Source of the DNA: Kordiimonas laminariae
Lineage (GTDB): Bacteria > Pseudomonadota > Alphaproteobacteria > Sphingomonadales > Kordiimonadaceae
Assembly: GCF_023008165.1 (NCBI RefSeq)
Contig: NZ_JAKQZA010000001.1
Coordinates: 62,001-126,000, forward strand
Direction: 5' to 3'
Length of the DNA stretch: 64,000 bases
The notes beneath the pieces were generated by a model. That model was given only the letters and a program-made list of their open reading frames with translations. It did no database searches and was not told the DNA's origin. Positions 30,983 to 39,431 of this stretch are shown here, piece by piece (positions within the stretch are counted from its first letter, which is position 1; each line of letters begins with the position of its first letter). Position numbers and translations under genes: made by a program.

Positions 30983-31153
30983 TTGTACTGAGTACAAGTA
31001 TTGAGTTTGTTCGAAGTATAGTGTTCCGAGTGTTTTTGTTCTGAGTAACTTGTTTTGAGTAGTTTAGTTCTGAGTACCCGTGTTTTGAGTATGATGTTCT
31101 GAGTTAATTGTTTCGAGTACTATGTTTTGAGTTAAACCGTATCAGGTTTTGAG
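30983..31153 (+). repeat. Array of twelve TTYTGAG-like repeats, 14-15 nt period
   Basis: The motif TTYTGAGT occurs twelve times with its GAG at 30990, 31003, 31013 (degenerate), 31028, 31043, 31057, 31072, 31087, 31101, 31115, 31129 and 31151. Spacing is 14-15 bases for most of the array. From 31043 the copies alternate TTCTGAG and TTTTGAG, so the higher-order unit is about 29 bases (three such units, 31039-31124). The consensus unit is GTTYTGAGTA plus about five variable bases. The first copy sits in a perfect 15-base inverted repeat (TTGTACT-G-AGTACAA, 30983-30997), and the last forms the 5' arm of the terminator. Confidence 0.85.
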
Positions 31154-31189
31154 GCCCGCTCCCCCCAGGTGTGGGCCTCATTCTTTATT
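31150..31189 (+). terminator. Intrinsic terminator of trxB
   Basis: TGAGGCCC (31150-31157) pairs with GGGCCTCA (31173-31180) around a 15-base C-rich loop and is followed by TTCTTTATT. It overlaps the end of the convergent HEAT-like gene. Confidence 0.8.
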
Positions 31190-31691
31190 GAGAAAGCAGT
31201 TTTCTAGCTCTGGCCTGCATGGCTTTACTGCCTATCTCAAGAGCAATACCCAGCGCTTTGGAAACTCGGCTTTCAAACCGTGGATGTAGTACAGATAAAT
31301 CAAAAAGTGCCTGAAGCGCCCATGTGCGGAGCAAACTACCCTTTCCTGTTTCAAACCGCTCAAAAAGTGTATCAAAAACAGCCTCTGTTTCCTTTTCATT
31401 CAAAGTGAGTATGGAAAGTATCTTTGAAAAAGCTTCGGTAAGTTCCCATTGGCTATTTTCAATAAGCTTTACTGCAATTTCTGAAGAGCAACCGCTAACC
31501 AGATCAGGTGCTATTTCCCCCAAAGTTTGCAAAGCATGCGAGACATGGGAAACAATCACTTCATCCTCGCTGGATAAAAGCTTTAGAAAAGTTCTAAATT
31601 CTTCCGGATTATCTTTTATATGGTGCGCAACATCAGTTGCACGGGCAATAGCCCCTCGCCTACCTTCAAAAAGAGCAAGTGCAATATCCAT
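31185..31691 (-). CDS. HEAT-repeat-like protein
   Basis: The 168-residue protein is all-helical, with repeated helix pairs of the HEAT/armadillo kind (FLKLLSSEDEVIVSHVSHAL, then LRTWALQALFDLSVLHP). No catalytic motif or export signal is seen, so a protein-binding role is likely. Its ATG shares one base with the stop of the upstream small gene (TGATG at 31689-31693), which argues for translational coupling and a joint function. Confidence 0.6.
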   Translation of the reverse strand: MDIALALFEGRRGAIARATDVAHHIKDNPEEFRTFLKLLSSEDEVIVSHVSHALQTLGEIAPDLVSGCSSEIAVKLIENSQWELTEAFSKILSILTLNEKETEAVFDTLFERFETGKGSLLRTWALQALFDLSVLHPRFESRVSKALGIALEIGSKAMQARARKLLSQ

Positions 31692-32005
31692 CAGCCCGCT
31701 GGCACCGATTGTTGAAGCGCATCCCGCGCTGCTTTACCTTTATCAGTAAGGATCACCATATAATGTCCGTCCGCGAGCTGCTGGTATGCAACCAACCCTG
31801 CACCGTTCCCCACTTTCATCAGCATCATATGCTGGTACACTTCTTCCCATGTCATGCCAGTGCCAACACCGATATCATACATGCGTGCCTGATCACCAAG
31901 ATCGGATAAAATCATAAAGCAAATCACAGCTTCTGCTGTCATGCCTGGATATTCCCGTTTGAAATATCCTGCTACTGCTTCCAGAATTTTATCGTTACTT
32001 GTCAC
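31691..32005 (-). CDS. Small winged-helix-like protein
   Basis: The 104-residue protein starts at a GTG (32003-32005) with GAGG about nine bases upstream. Its sequence (YFKREYPGMTAEAVICFMIL, then TWEEVYQHMMLMKVGNGAGL, then HYMVILTDKGKAARDAL) suggests a winged helix resembling MarR or PadR types. I cannot name a family. It overlaps the HEAT-like gene by one base. Confidence 0.55.
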   Translation of the reverse strand: MTSNDKILEAVAGYFKREYPGMTAEAVICFMILSDLGDQARMYDIGVGTGMTWEEVYQHMMLMKVGNGAGLVAYQQLADGHYMVILTDKGKAARDALQQSVPAG

Positions 32006-32144
32006 GGAGCTAACCTCAAGATTGTGTAAGGGTCAGTTTATGCAATATGAAGGGCCGCAGCAAGCAGTGAAAACATAAAGACATGAAGGACTTGCACCCT
32101 GCCCCAAGGAATGGGATAGTCAGCGAAACTTAGGAGAACATGGC

Positions 32145-33038
32145 ATGGATTGGGATAGACTTCGCATTTTTCATACCGTTGCGGAATCTGGCAGTTTTAC
32201 AAATGCTGGTGCCCGGCTGAACTGTAGCCAGTCTGCTGTCAGTCGCCAAATTCGCGCGCTTGAAGAAAGCCTTAATGTTTCTCTGTTCACACGCCATGCT
32301 CGCGGCCTTGTTCTTACGCAGGAAGGGCAGGAACTTTTCAACACTGCCCGTGATGTGGTCCACCGCATTGAAGAAACCGAACGCAGTTTGATGGAATCAA
32401 AAGAGCGTCCATCAGGCCTTCTCCGTGTAACCACAATGGTAACGTTCGGTGCGGTTTGGCTCACGCCGCATCTTGAACAGTTTATGGCTGAATATCCTGA
32501 TATTGATGTGCAGGTTATCCTTGATGATGCCGATCTTGACCTAGCTGCTGGTGAAGCGGATGTGGCGATCCGCCTTCATGATCCAGAACAGGCTGATTTG
32601 ATCCAGCGCCCGCTGGCTAGTTTCCACACCCACATTTATGCAAGCCCGGAGTATCTGGACCGTATGGGAACACCCGTTACACCTGAAGACTTGGATAACC
32701 ACGATCTTATCACCTTCGGCACAACAAACCTGCCGACACTGAAGAACCTTGGCTGGCTCGCAAATGTTGGTAACCCAACCAAGAAACGGAAGCCGCGCCT
32801 ACAGGTAAATAACCTTTACGGCGTGATGCATGCTGTGGAAGCCGGTATGGGCATTGCGGTTTTACCGGATTATCTGGTGCACAACAGGCAAACGCTTGTG
32901 CGGGTTCTGCCCCAAATCGAGGGCAAACCGTTTAATAGCTATTATTGTTATCCGCCTGAGCTTAGAGGATCGCTCCGCGTGGCTCTGTTCCGTGATTTCA
33001 TGGTGCGGCAGATTAAAGCTGAAAGTAATATCCTTTAA
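32145..33038 (+). CDS. LysR-family transcriptional regulator
   Basis: The 297-residue protein has the LysR helix-turn-helix at residues 4-50 (FHTVAESGSFTNAGARLNCS, then QSAVSRQIRALEESLN) and the ligand domain (GEADVAIRLHDPEQADLI, VEAGMGIAVLPDYLV). The ATG at 32145 has GGAG nine bases ahead. The 140-base gap to the GTG of the wHTH/HEAT pair is divergent, so it may control that pair. A terminator shared with the convergent amidohydrolase follows. Confidence 0.93.
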   Translation: MDWDRLRIFHTVAESGSFTNAGARLNCSQSAVSRQIRALEESLNVSLFTRHARGLVLTQEGQELFNTARDVVHRIEETERSLMESKERPSGLLRVTTMVTFGAVWLTPHLEQFMAEYPDIDVQVILDDADLDLAAGEADVAIRLHDPEQADLIQRPLASFHTHIYASPEYLDRMGTPVTPEDLDNHDLITFGTTNLPTLKNLGWLANVGNPTKKRKPRLQVNNLYGVMHAVEAGMGIAVLPDYLVHNRQTLVRVLPQIEGKPFNSYYCYPPELRGSLRVALFRDFMVRQIKAESNIL

Positions 33039-33043
33039 AATAC

Positions 33044-33073
33044 AAAGCCCCCGCAACATCGCGAGGGCTTTTT
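33044..33073. terminator. Bidirectional intrinsic terminator
   Basis: AAAGCCCCCGC (33044-33054) pairs with GCGAGGGCTTT (33061-33071) with one mismatch. T and A tracts flank it, so it can end both the LysR gene and the minus-strand amidohydrolase gene. Confidence 0.88.
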
Positions 33074-33085
33074 CATATGGGTGAT

Positions 33086-34447
33086 TTACATACCCCCAAA
33101 GAGCACGCTAACTTCTTCCCAGAAGCTCCGGTTTTTAATGGCATACTCCCTTAATTCATCAAGCTCTCCGCGCGTATACCATTGCCCCGCCTTTGCAACT
33201 GCGGCAGGCTCCACGAGTACAGAAAGATCATCAATGGGATCAGATGCGGTATAGATAAAATCTGCATTATACCCTACCGCTATATGCCCGATCTTATTTT
33301 GCATCCCCAGCGCCTTGGCTGAATTAATGGTGGCTGCCGCCAATACCTCATAACTATCAAGTCCGGCTTCTTTCATCAGCCACATCTCAGTGTGCGTTGC
33401 AAGACCGTGCGGGGACAATAGCACGCCTGAATCAGAGCCTACCAGTAGAGGAATTCCCCCTTCATGCACGCTTTTCGTGATCAACTGTAAAAAGGCAAAG
33501 GTCTTTTTATTATGTGCCACCATTTTGTCAGAGGCGGTTAGCCAGCGATCCACTTGGTTTTTAGTAGCCTCAAGCGCAATGATATCAGAGGTATAGTGTT
33601 TTGGGGTCTGCTCAAGAAACGCTTCTTTTTCCTCACTCAGTTTCGTTAACTGATAAAAGATATTCAGTGTTGGTGTGAGCGGTACCTCTGTTACTTTCAA
33701 TTCGGCAATAATACCCAGCAGACGTTCAGGTTCAAATTTGTAATTCAGCGGGCCCTGATAGATATCTTCCGCATGTTCAAAAGACTGCAACCCCTTTAGT
33801 TTGCCAACAGGCATCTCACCCGATGCGTGCGGTCCATGCTTGGCCATTGGCATATCCAGCCGCTTGCCTTCAGCAACAGCGCCTTTAAGGGCTGCTTCGC
33901 TCAAGTTTCCATAAAGCTTGATCAGATCATAGCCTTCACCATGATACTTGCGAACAGCTTCCTTGGCTTCTTCAGCGGTTTCAACACCATGATGCAAATA
34001 AGCCCCTTTGTAGCCAGAGATAATCGGACTACTAACCGTTGAGCTACTACCAAGCATCTCTCCTGCATTTACCTTATCACGCCATTCAAGTTGCTTTGGC
34101 ACGCCGTTCATAATGCGGACATGGGTTACCCCGTGGCTTAAGGTCATCACATAAGCTGCGCGCTCATACATATGCACATGCATATCAATCAGGCCTGGTG
34201 TTACATACCCGCCTTTTCCTTCAATAACAGGAAGGTCAGCCAACCTATCAGATACATCCACATCAGTAATTGAGGTGATCTTACCGTTTTCCACCCTGAT
34301 GGTTTTAGACGAAAGAATAGAACGGTTCGCTACATCAACGACATTTACATTTTGTAAGATAAAGCCATTACCTAGTGGCTCAATGTCTTCGCTTACAGCG
34401 CTACAGCCAATCAATAGGCTTGCCAGCACACAGGGGATAAATTTCAT
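33086..34447 (-). CDS. Amidohydrolase-family lipoprotein
   Basis: The 453-residue protein has a lipoprotein signal with lipobox LLIGC (Cys15), so it is probably outer- or inner-membrane anchored. The enzyme part carries the amidohydrolase metal ligands in IDMHVHMYERAAYV, a conserved Lys in YDLIKLYGNLSEAALKGA, HGPHASGEMPVGKL, and GSDSGVLLSPHGL near the C-terminal metal site. The composite domain closes it with IGHIAVGYNADFIY. It resembles imidazolonepropionase-like or prolidase-like exported amidohydrolases; the substrate is unknown. It lies downstream of the AraC copy 3 gene on the same strand. Confidence 0.88.
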   Translation of the reverse strand: MKFIPCVLASLLIGCSAVSEDIEPLGNGFILQNVNVVDVANRSILSSKTIRVENGKITSITDVDVSDRLADLPVIEGKGGYVTPGLIDMHVHMYERAAYVMTLSHGVTHVRIMNGVPKQLEWRDKVNAGEMLGSSSTVSSPIISGYKGAYLHHGVETAEEAKEAVRKYHGEGYDLIKLYGNLSEAALKGAVAEGKRLDMPMAKHGPHASGEMPVGKLKGLQSFEHAEDIYQGPLNYKFEPERLLGIIAELKVTEVPLTPTLNIFYQLTKLSEEKEAFLEQTPKHYTSDIIALEATKNQVDRWLTASDKMVAHNKKTFAFLQLITKSVHEGGIPLLVGSDSGVLLSPHGLATHTEMWLMKEAGLDSYEVLAAATINSAKALGMQNKIGHIAVGYNADFIYTASDPIDDLSVLVEPAAVAKAGQWYTRGELDELREYAIKNRSFWEEVSVLFGGM

Positions 34448-34539
34448 ACCTAACTCCTCGCTTTAGAAAGCTATGAGTTAGGAAGAGCAAATAATCCTGT
34501 CGTCCAGAAACAGGTTATTTGACGTCTATCATCTTGTTG

Positions 34540-35565
34540 TTAGGCCTTTATGCGGCTTTTATACTCTGACGGTGTCATCCCTGCGATTTGCTTAAACACC
34601 TTATTGAAGGATGCTTTCGAACTAAACCCGGCTGCCATTGCAATTTCAAGCAAGGATTGCTTGGTCCCTGTCTCGATAGCGTTACAGACATATTCAACCC
34701 TAAAGCCATTGATATATTCGTTGAAGGGAAGCTCTTTCACCACATTAATTGCCCGTGATATTTCCCGAACCTGCAAGCCGGTTAGTTCACTTAAATCATT
34801 CAAAGTAAGGCGTGGTTTTAAATACCATTCATTCAACCTGATAAGCTTATCCAGTTCTTCAAAAACCGCAGTATAATCTTCCGTCTTGGCTTCACCATCT
34901 TTGGTATCAGGCAAAAGTTTTGCGCTTTTCTTTGGAAGATTTCCCTGCATCTGGAACTTCACGATAATGACCATTGAAGCAACAAGCCAAACTGCATTAT
35001 TCACACCTTGCCCAAGAATATTCAAACCGTGGGAGATCAATGGCTGAATATTCAAACGGACAAGATCAACAAGGTTGAAAGCTGCGGTTATAACCAACAC
35101 CCATATAAGCCAATTCAGCGAGTGTTCTTCAGCATCAGAACGTTCTTCATCAAGCAAGCGCTTGTATTTCCAGATCATCGACATAGTAAAGAGCGCATAG
35201 GCAAGCCGCCATATTGTACCAACGGCAATTACTTCATAAGTGTATGAGGTGAAAAACAGGAGCGGTAAGGCTGGTGCCAAATGCCATGCTTCACGCCACA
35301 GCAACTTTTTTTCAATAATCAGCTTTGCACTGAGATATGTTGCTGGCCCAAAAAGCATGATGAAAACAGGGCTAACCAGATAAATATCCCTGGTAACGCC
35401 TGTTTCTTCGAGAATATTGATTGTGGCGGCCAGTGCCATCGCCAAATAGAAAAATGCAATGCCCCGAAATTCATACGGTTTGGTAAGCCAAAAGAGAACG
35501 CCGCCTAACACCCCAATAGCAATGGCACCTGCCTGTATTAAATTGACAAAATTGAGGGCTTCCAT
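34540..35565 (-). CDS. Membrane-tethered AraC-family regulator, copy 3
   Basis: The 341-residue protein has about seven transmembrane segments in the first 220 residues and a C-terminal AraC domain (LNDLSELTGLQVREISRAIN, then EIAMAAGFSSKASFNKVFKQ). It shares the layout of the two copies near 20 kb but is more divergent, for instance GFSSKASFNKVF in place of GYGSLGPFNRAF. I chose the ATG at 35563-35565 because MEALNFVNLIQAGAIAIG aligns with the starts of the other copies. The GTG at 35610 lies inside a terminator. It may regulate the downstream amidohydrolase lipoprotein. Confidence 0.88.
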   Translation of the reverse strand: MEALNFVNLIQAGAIAIGVLGGVLFWLTKPYEFRGIAFFYLAMALAATINILEETGVTRDIYLVSPVFIMLFGPATYLSAKLIIEKKLLWREAWHLAPALPLLFFTSYTYEVIAVGTIWRLAYALFTMSMIWKYKRLLDEERSDAEEHSLNWLIWVLVITAAFNLVDLVRLNIQPLISHGLNILGQGVNNAVWLVASMVIIVKFQMQGNLPKKSAKLLPDTKDGEAKTEDYTAVFEELDKLIRLNEWYLKPRLTLNDLSELTGLQVREISRAINVVKELPFNEYINGFRVEYVCNAIETGTKQSLLEIAMAAGFSSKASFNKVFKQIAGMTPSEYKSRIKA

Positions 35566-35597
35566 TTCGCTAATCACACCTGTTTTGAAGGCTGCAA

Positions 35598-35634
35598 ATA
35601 TAAAAGCCACCCCATCAAAAAAATGAGGTGGCTT
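35598..35634 (-). terminator. Intrinsic terminator of the HEAT-cyclophilin gene
   Basis: On the minus strand AAGCCACCTCAT pairs with ATGGGGTGGCTT around a T-rich loop, with one mismatch, and is followed by TTTATATT. It lies seven bases past the stop at 35641. Confidence 0.88.
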
Positions 35635-35640
35635 ATTTCT

Positions 35641-37278
35641 TTAACGGCTAACAGTGGCCTTTATAATCTTATCGCCTTCCTGAAGGTTATAAACCACATT
35701 CATACTGCTGGTTACCTCGCCAAACACAGTGTAACGACCATTCAGGTGCATGTTGTATGCTGTATTGATAAAGAACTGGGTTGTCCCGGTATCAGGGCCC
35801 GCGGTTGCTACACCAACAGTACCAATTTCATGAGCACCGCCCCATTCCTCGCGGATGCTACCCCACTTATAAAGCTCTGGGTCTTCCTTTTGGCCAGCTT
35901 GCGCAACAAAGTTCGGGATCACCCGGTGCCATAGCATACCATCCAACTTGCCTTGTTCTGCTGCTTGCAAAAAGCTTGTGGCGGCAAAGGGTGCATTCGG
36001 GCGCATTTTAATTATAATATCGCCTTGGGTCGTAGAAAGGGTCAGTGTTTTGGTCACATAGTTTTGCGTTGTAGCAAAATCCGGTGTTGCACGCGGCACA
36101 GTATCCGCCTCAATAGACGGATCAAGCGCAACAGCTGCCTCATAGCCGCGCACAGTATCTTTATGTGTATCAGCATATTCTTTCAGAATTTCGCGGCCTT
36201 CATCAGAACCAGACAGGATAATCAACCCTTGAAACGCAAGGTAATAATCATCGCCTGCAAGCCATTCACTGGCTACACGGTTTGCAAGTTCTGCATCCCG
36301 CGCCCGAATACCGCGCATAGCGGAAACCTTATCCCAGCTTGTACCGTTTGATAACGCGTTATCAAGAATAGCTTCAACACCGGGATCATCCATATTCCGG
36401 TTTGCAAGCGCCGCAAGAGCTGCATGCCTTACATGAGCAGATTCGTCTTCAACAAGGTTATAGAGTGCCAGCTTTGTTGCTTCATCAGAAAGCCGGGCCA
36501 TTGCCGTAATCGCTGCAATACGAACCACCTTCGCCTGTCCTTCGATAAGTGATAACAACAGCGGTGCTGCTTCATTACCGAACTGACGAGCAACACGGGT
36601 AAGAGCAATTTTTACATCAACAGATGGCGCTTCACTGATAGCGCGTTCAACATCCGCAAGCTCAAGCATACTGTTCAGGCCGTTTACACGCCCAAGCGCA
36701 TAAGCCGCAGCATACCCCAGCTTTTTATCGGAAGTGAGATCAAGCAATTCACCAAATGGTGCGAGCTGATAATCAGATGCCTTCACCTGAGCATAAGCGA
36801 TGGATTGAATAATCGCCACAAGACCCGCTTCATCCAGCTCCGCATAATTATCAAAAAGCGGCATCCGTGCAACTTCACCGCCCGAATACCCCAGAGCCAC
36901 AGCCAAAACTTCTTTGATGCGCACATCCTCTTCCGCATCAAATGCAGAAAGAAGATTCGCGGAAAGCTTTTCATCCTGGCAGTATGCGGCACCAATCGCG
37001 GCATAATAGCGGTAATTTTTATCGTCACTTACCAAATACGGTGCAATCTTGCCGCACATCTCTTCGCCCATATGCCCCATAAAGGCCAAAACTTCAGGCT
37101 GATTTGCATTCAAAGCTTCTTCAAAAACAGGATTCGCCACATCACGTTGGTCCACCGCAACTAAAACTTCGGCCTTCCAATCTTTTTTTTCAGTAGTTTC
37201 ACCACCACTGTCACCACATGCAGCCGCTGCAAATATTGCCAAGCCAGCCACTGACATTTTGTACCAGTTCATGAGCAT
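35641..37278 (-). CDS. Lipoprotein with HEAT repeats and cyclophilin-type PPIase domain
   Basis: The 545-residue protein has a lipoprotein signal ending AAAC (Cys21). About 300 residues of HEAT-like helical repeats follow (for example VRHAALAALANRNMDDPGVE), then a C-terminal cyclophilin-type peptidyl-prolyl isomerase domain. In the cyclophilin part one sees LDGMLWHRVIPNFVAQAGQK, TQFFINTAYNMHLNGRYTVF and FGEVTSSMNVVYNL. It is likely anchored in the membrane and folds or scaffolds envelope proteins. The fusion is unusual, though related HEAT-cyclophilin proteins exist in other bacteria. Start ATG codons lie at 37278 and 37272. Confidence 0.88.
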   Translation of the reverse strand: MLMNWYKMSVAGLAIFAAAACGDSGGETTEKKDWKAEVLVAVDQRDVANPVFEEALNANQPEVLAFMGHMGEEMCGKIAPYLVSDDKNYRYYAAIGAAYCQDEKLSANLLSAFDAEEDVRIKEVLAVALGYSGGEVARMPLFDNYAELDEAGLVAIIQSIAYAQVKASDYQLAPFGELLDLTSDKKLGYAAAYALGRVNGLNSMLELADVERAISEAPSVDVKIALTRVARQFGNEAAPLLLSLIEGQAKVVRIAAITAMARLSDEATKLALYNLVEDESAHVRHAALAALANRNMDDPGVEAILDNALSNGTSWDKVSAMRGIRARDAELANRVASEWLAGDDYYLAFQGLIILSGSDEGREILKEYADTHKDTVRGYEAAVALDPSIEADTVPRATPDFATTQNYVTKTLTLSTTQGDIIIKMRPNAPFAATSFLQAAEQGKLDGMLWHRVIPNFVAQAGQKEDPELYKWGSIREEWGGAHEIGTVGVATAGPDTGTTQFFINTAYNMHLNGRYTVFGEVTSSMNVVYNLQEGDKIIKATVSR

Positions 37279-37449
37279 CCCCCGCTAAGTATTTGCCTAA
37301 AATAGGCTTTTTCAAACGCTATAATGAAGCATTAATCGCTGCCGTCAAGCAATGCGTTTAACAAATAGTTCACAATTGAAAGGCATGCACAAAACGCATG
37401 GCTGGTACGGCGAAATCATCTCTTTTCCTTTTTGTGGTGCAGGCCTATA

Positions 37450-37667
37450 TACCTGTCAACGCCAACGAGCACACTAACTGCTCAGCGGCAACGAGTTTAA
37501 AGTTTTGGCGGTTTCCGCCATAAAGGTCGGTCCCGGAGTTCCTCCCCCTCCCCCACTTCCCCTCCGGGACCGGCCCTTTACTAATTTACGCTGATAGACG
37601 TTTGATGCGTAAACTCCCTATGTTGATACACTTTCGAGACCTCGGATTTTTCCGGGGTCTTTTTTTA
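37450..37667 (+). ncRNA. Candidate structured small RNA with C-rich hairpin loop
   Basis: A strong intrinsic terminator on the plus strand (37637-37667) has no plus-strand gene upstream, since the flanking gene at 35641-37278 runs the other way. Upstream of it lie four hairpins: GAGCA/TGCTC (37467-37483), TGGCGG/CCGCCA (37506-37520), a 14-bp G+C stem (37525-37538 with 37562-37575), and TTTACGC/GCGTAAA (37585-37613). The long stem shows a 23-base loop made only of C and T with CCTCC and CCCCC runs, able to pair with Shine-Dalgarno sequences. TATATA at 37446-37451 may be the -10 box. No tmRNA, 6S, RNase P or SRP signature is visible. Confidence 0.55.
37637..37667 (+). terminator. Intrinsic terminator of the candidate small RNA
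   Basis: AGACCTCGGA (37637-37646) pairs with TCCGGGGTCT (37651-37660) around TTTT, a 10-bp stem with one G-T pair, then a run of T to 37666. It is an orphan relative to known protein genes. Confidence 0.92.
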
Positions 37668-37714
37668 TCTGCCGCATACTTGTTGTTTGAGAATCAACGC
37701 TGTAGGATCAACCC

Positions 37715-38590
37715 ATGACGTTAGTGAAAATATGGATATTCGGTATATTCAGCCTTTTCTTTTGTGGCACGTTTTCCTGTCATGCCGAACATTTCAAGCT
37801 TGGTTCCTATGCTCAATCTGACCCGTTTTTCCTTGAACTACTGCAAGAAGCCTTAAACGCCGCAGATGGGGACCACACCCTCGAGAACTATTCGCTGGTA
37901 CGCTATAATCAGGCCCGGACACTCTCTGAACTTAGCCACGGGCAGGCCCCTTTTAATCTTTATCTAACCGGCCATGACAAAGACCGGGAACAAACGCTTC
38001 TGCAAATTGATATTCCGCTCACGAAAGGCCTTCTGGGTACCCGGGTATTATTCGTTCAGCCAAAGAGTGATGCCAAAATCAATCAGATTACTTCTTTTGA
38101 AGATCTGAAGACCTTCACCTTCGCCTCAGGCACCACCTGGCCGGATACCCCAATACTCAAGCATAATGGCTTAACGGTTGTCCCGGCACCGAACGAGAGC
38201 CTTCCTATTATGCTGGCAAGGCAGCGCGTTGATATATATCCGCGCTCTGTCATGGAATGGGAAAGAAACAAAGAAGCCCTTGAGCGCTATTTTAAACGCG
38301 GGGAAATCCTGCTCAACACCCATGTCATACTGAAATACAAATCTGACTTATTCTTTTATATGAATAAATCAGATATTAAACACGCGGCTATTCTTCAGCA
38401 AGGGCTGGAACGCATCATGGAAAACGGGGTGTATGACCGGATGTTCAAGAAGGCCTCAAACCTGCAAATTGCCCTTGATGCTGTTATGAAGCATAACCCA
38501 ATCGTTTTTGAACTGGAGAACCCGCGCCTCAGCAAACGGGTTCAAAATATCCCGGAAAAATACTGGTACCAATTCCCTAAAAAACCTTAA
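37715..38590 (+). CDS. Orphan periplasmic solute-binding-like protein
   Basis: The 291-residue protein has a signal peptide (MTLVKIWIFGIFSLFFCGTF) and a solute-binding-like fold (SYAQSDPFFLELLQEAL, then LKTFTFASGTTWPDTPI, then LPIMLARQRVDIYPRSVMEW). It resembles family-3 binding proteins without a permease partner. The ATG at 37715 has AGGAT nearby. It follows the terminator of the candidate small RNA by 48 bases. Confidence 0.65.
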   Translation: MTLVKIWIFGIFSLFFCGTFSCHAEHFKLGSYAQSDPFFLELLQEALNAADGDHTLENYSLVRYNQARTLSELSHGQAPFNLYLTGHDKDREQTLLQIDIPLTKGLLGTRVLFVQPKSDAKINQITSFEDLKTFTFASGTTWPDTPILKHNGLTVVPAPNESLPIMLARQRVDIYPRSVMEWERNKEALERYFKRGEILLNTHVILKYKSDLFFYMNKSDIKHAAILQQGLERIMENGVYDRMFKKASNLQIALDAVMKHNPIVFELENPRLSKRVQNIPEKYWYQFPKKP

Positions 38591-38969
38591 CCCGCCAGCT
38601 CACCACCGTGTTCGCTGAAAGTCCACCCCTTAAGCATGACAACCAACGATTCAACTAAGCCTCAAAACGCTGCAGTATTTAGCAGCTACATCACGCATTA
38701 ACGCATGAGCAAAAGTCTCATGTGAAGGCGGAGCCGTTTCTCAACTCCATAACAACAACCCAATAAAATCAGACGGCTACAACCAAAAACTACGCGGCGC
38801 TTTTTGTAGCTTGGTCCGTAGCCTTACCTCAAGTCCCTGTTTCTAAAAAATAAAACGCCAAAACATGCACCTGCGTTCAGGTGTGTAGAAAGATTGATGG
38901 TAAAAAGAGGCCCAGACGCTTGCCCCTAACAAACGTCGCAAGCCATGCGGCAACAGAGTTAAAGTAATT
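38591..38969. other. Gene-free stretch of 379 bases beside a decayed module
   Basis: No open frame of note is present. A small hairpin ACCTG/CAGGT lies near 38870. A 13-base string (CAAGTCCCTGTTT) recurs at about 6553 in front of carA. The stretch lies between the orphan binding protein and the broken DUF4265 gene and may be degraded sequence from the same inserted module. Confidence 0.4.
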
Positions 38970-39431
38970 CTAAAACCTCAAAGAAGCTCCTTCATAATCC
39001 CATAAACCTTTATCGTGTCCCGCCTCCAAGTAAGCTACCAATTCTTTAACTTTTGCTGCCACAGGTATATTGATCGCAATGAAGCCCGGTGTCCCACTTT
39101 TCTCGACATCACAACCTAAAGAAGTCAGCTTCTCTCGGACTGATTCAACATCACCCAAGTCATAAATGATCATTCTAATCGTACTATTCTCAGAGTGCTC
39201 ACTAACACTTTCAAACAGATATTCATCCCCAAGCTTTCGGGCTTTCACAACATCGTCACAGCTTAATCGAGGAACATAGAAAGGAATGTTATCAATCTTG
39301 AATAATCCCTCCTCTAGCGGCATCGCCCATAAGCTTTCCCATTTTTCAGGCGGATAACCATCCTCATCTTACTTAAGTTCAAATAGAACTTTGACATAGG
39401 TATCTTCATATTTCGCTTGATACTCAACCAT
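38970..39431 (-). pseudogene. DUF4265 gene interrupted by an in-frame TAA
   Basis: The intact part from 39323 reads MPLEEGLFKIDNIPFYVPRL and ends near WDYEGASLRF. Reading further upstream in the same frame, the family N-terminus continues as DEDGYPPEKWESLWAMPLEE, preceded by a TAA (39369-39371) and then MVEYQAKYEDTYVKVLFELK from an ATG at 39429-39431. The joined sequence matches the usual start of DUF4265 proteins, where ELK or ELE is followed by DEDG. So a single in-frame stop splits the gene. A sequencing error or read-through cannot be ruled out. The ATG shares one base with the stop of the HNH remnant, as in toxin-immunity pairs. Confidence 0.75.

Noticed and set aside
37450-37667. tmRNA (two-piece, permuted) or 6S RNA
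   Set aside because: No T-loop GGTTCGA-type sequence, no ANDN-like tag codons and no rod-shaped 6S bubble are visible. Called only a generic small RNA.
38880-38970. Integron attC-like site beside the DUF4265 remnant
   Set aside because: TAAC and GTTAAAG strings occur, but they do not match the R and L core consensus and no integrase or cassette array is nearby.
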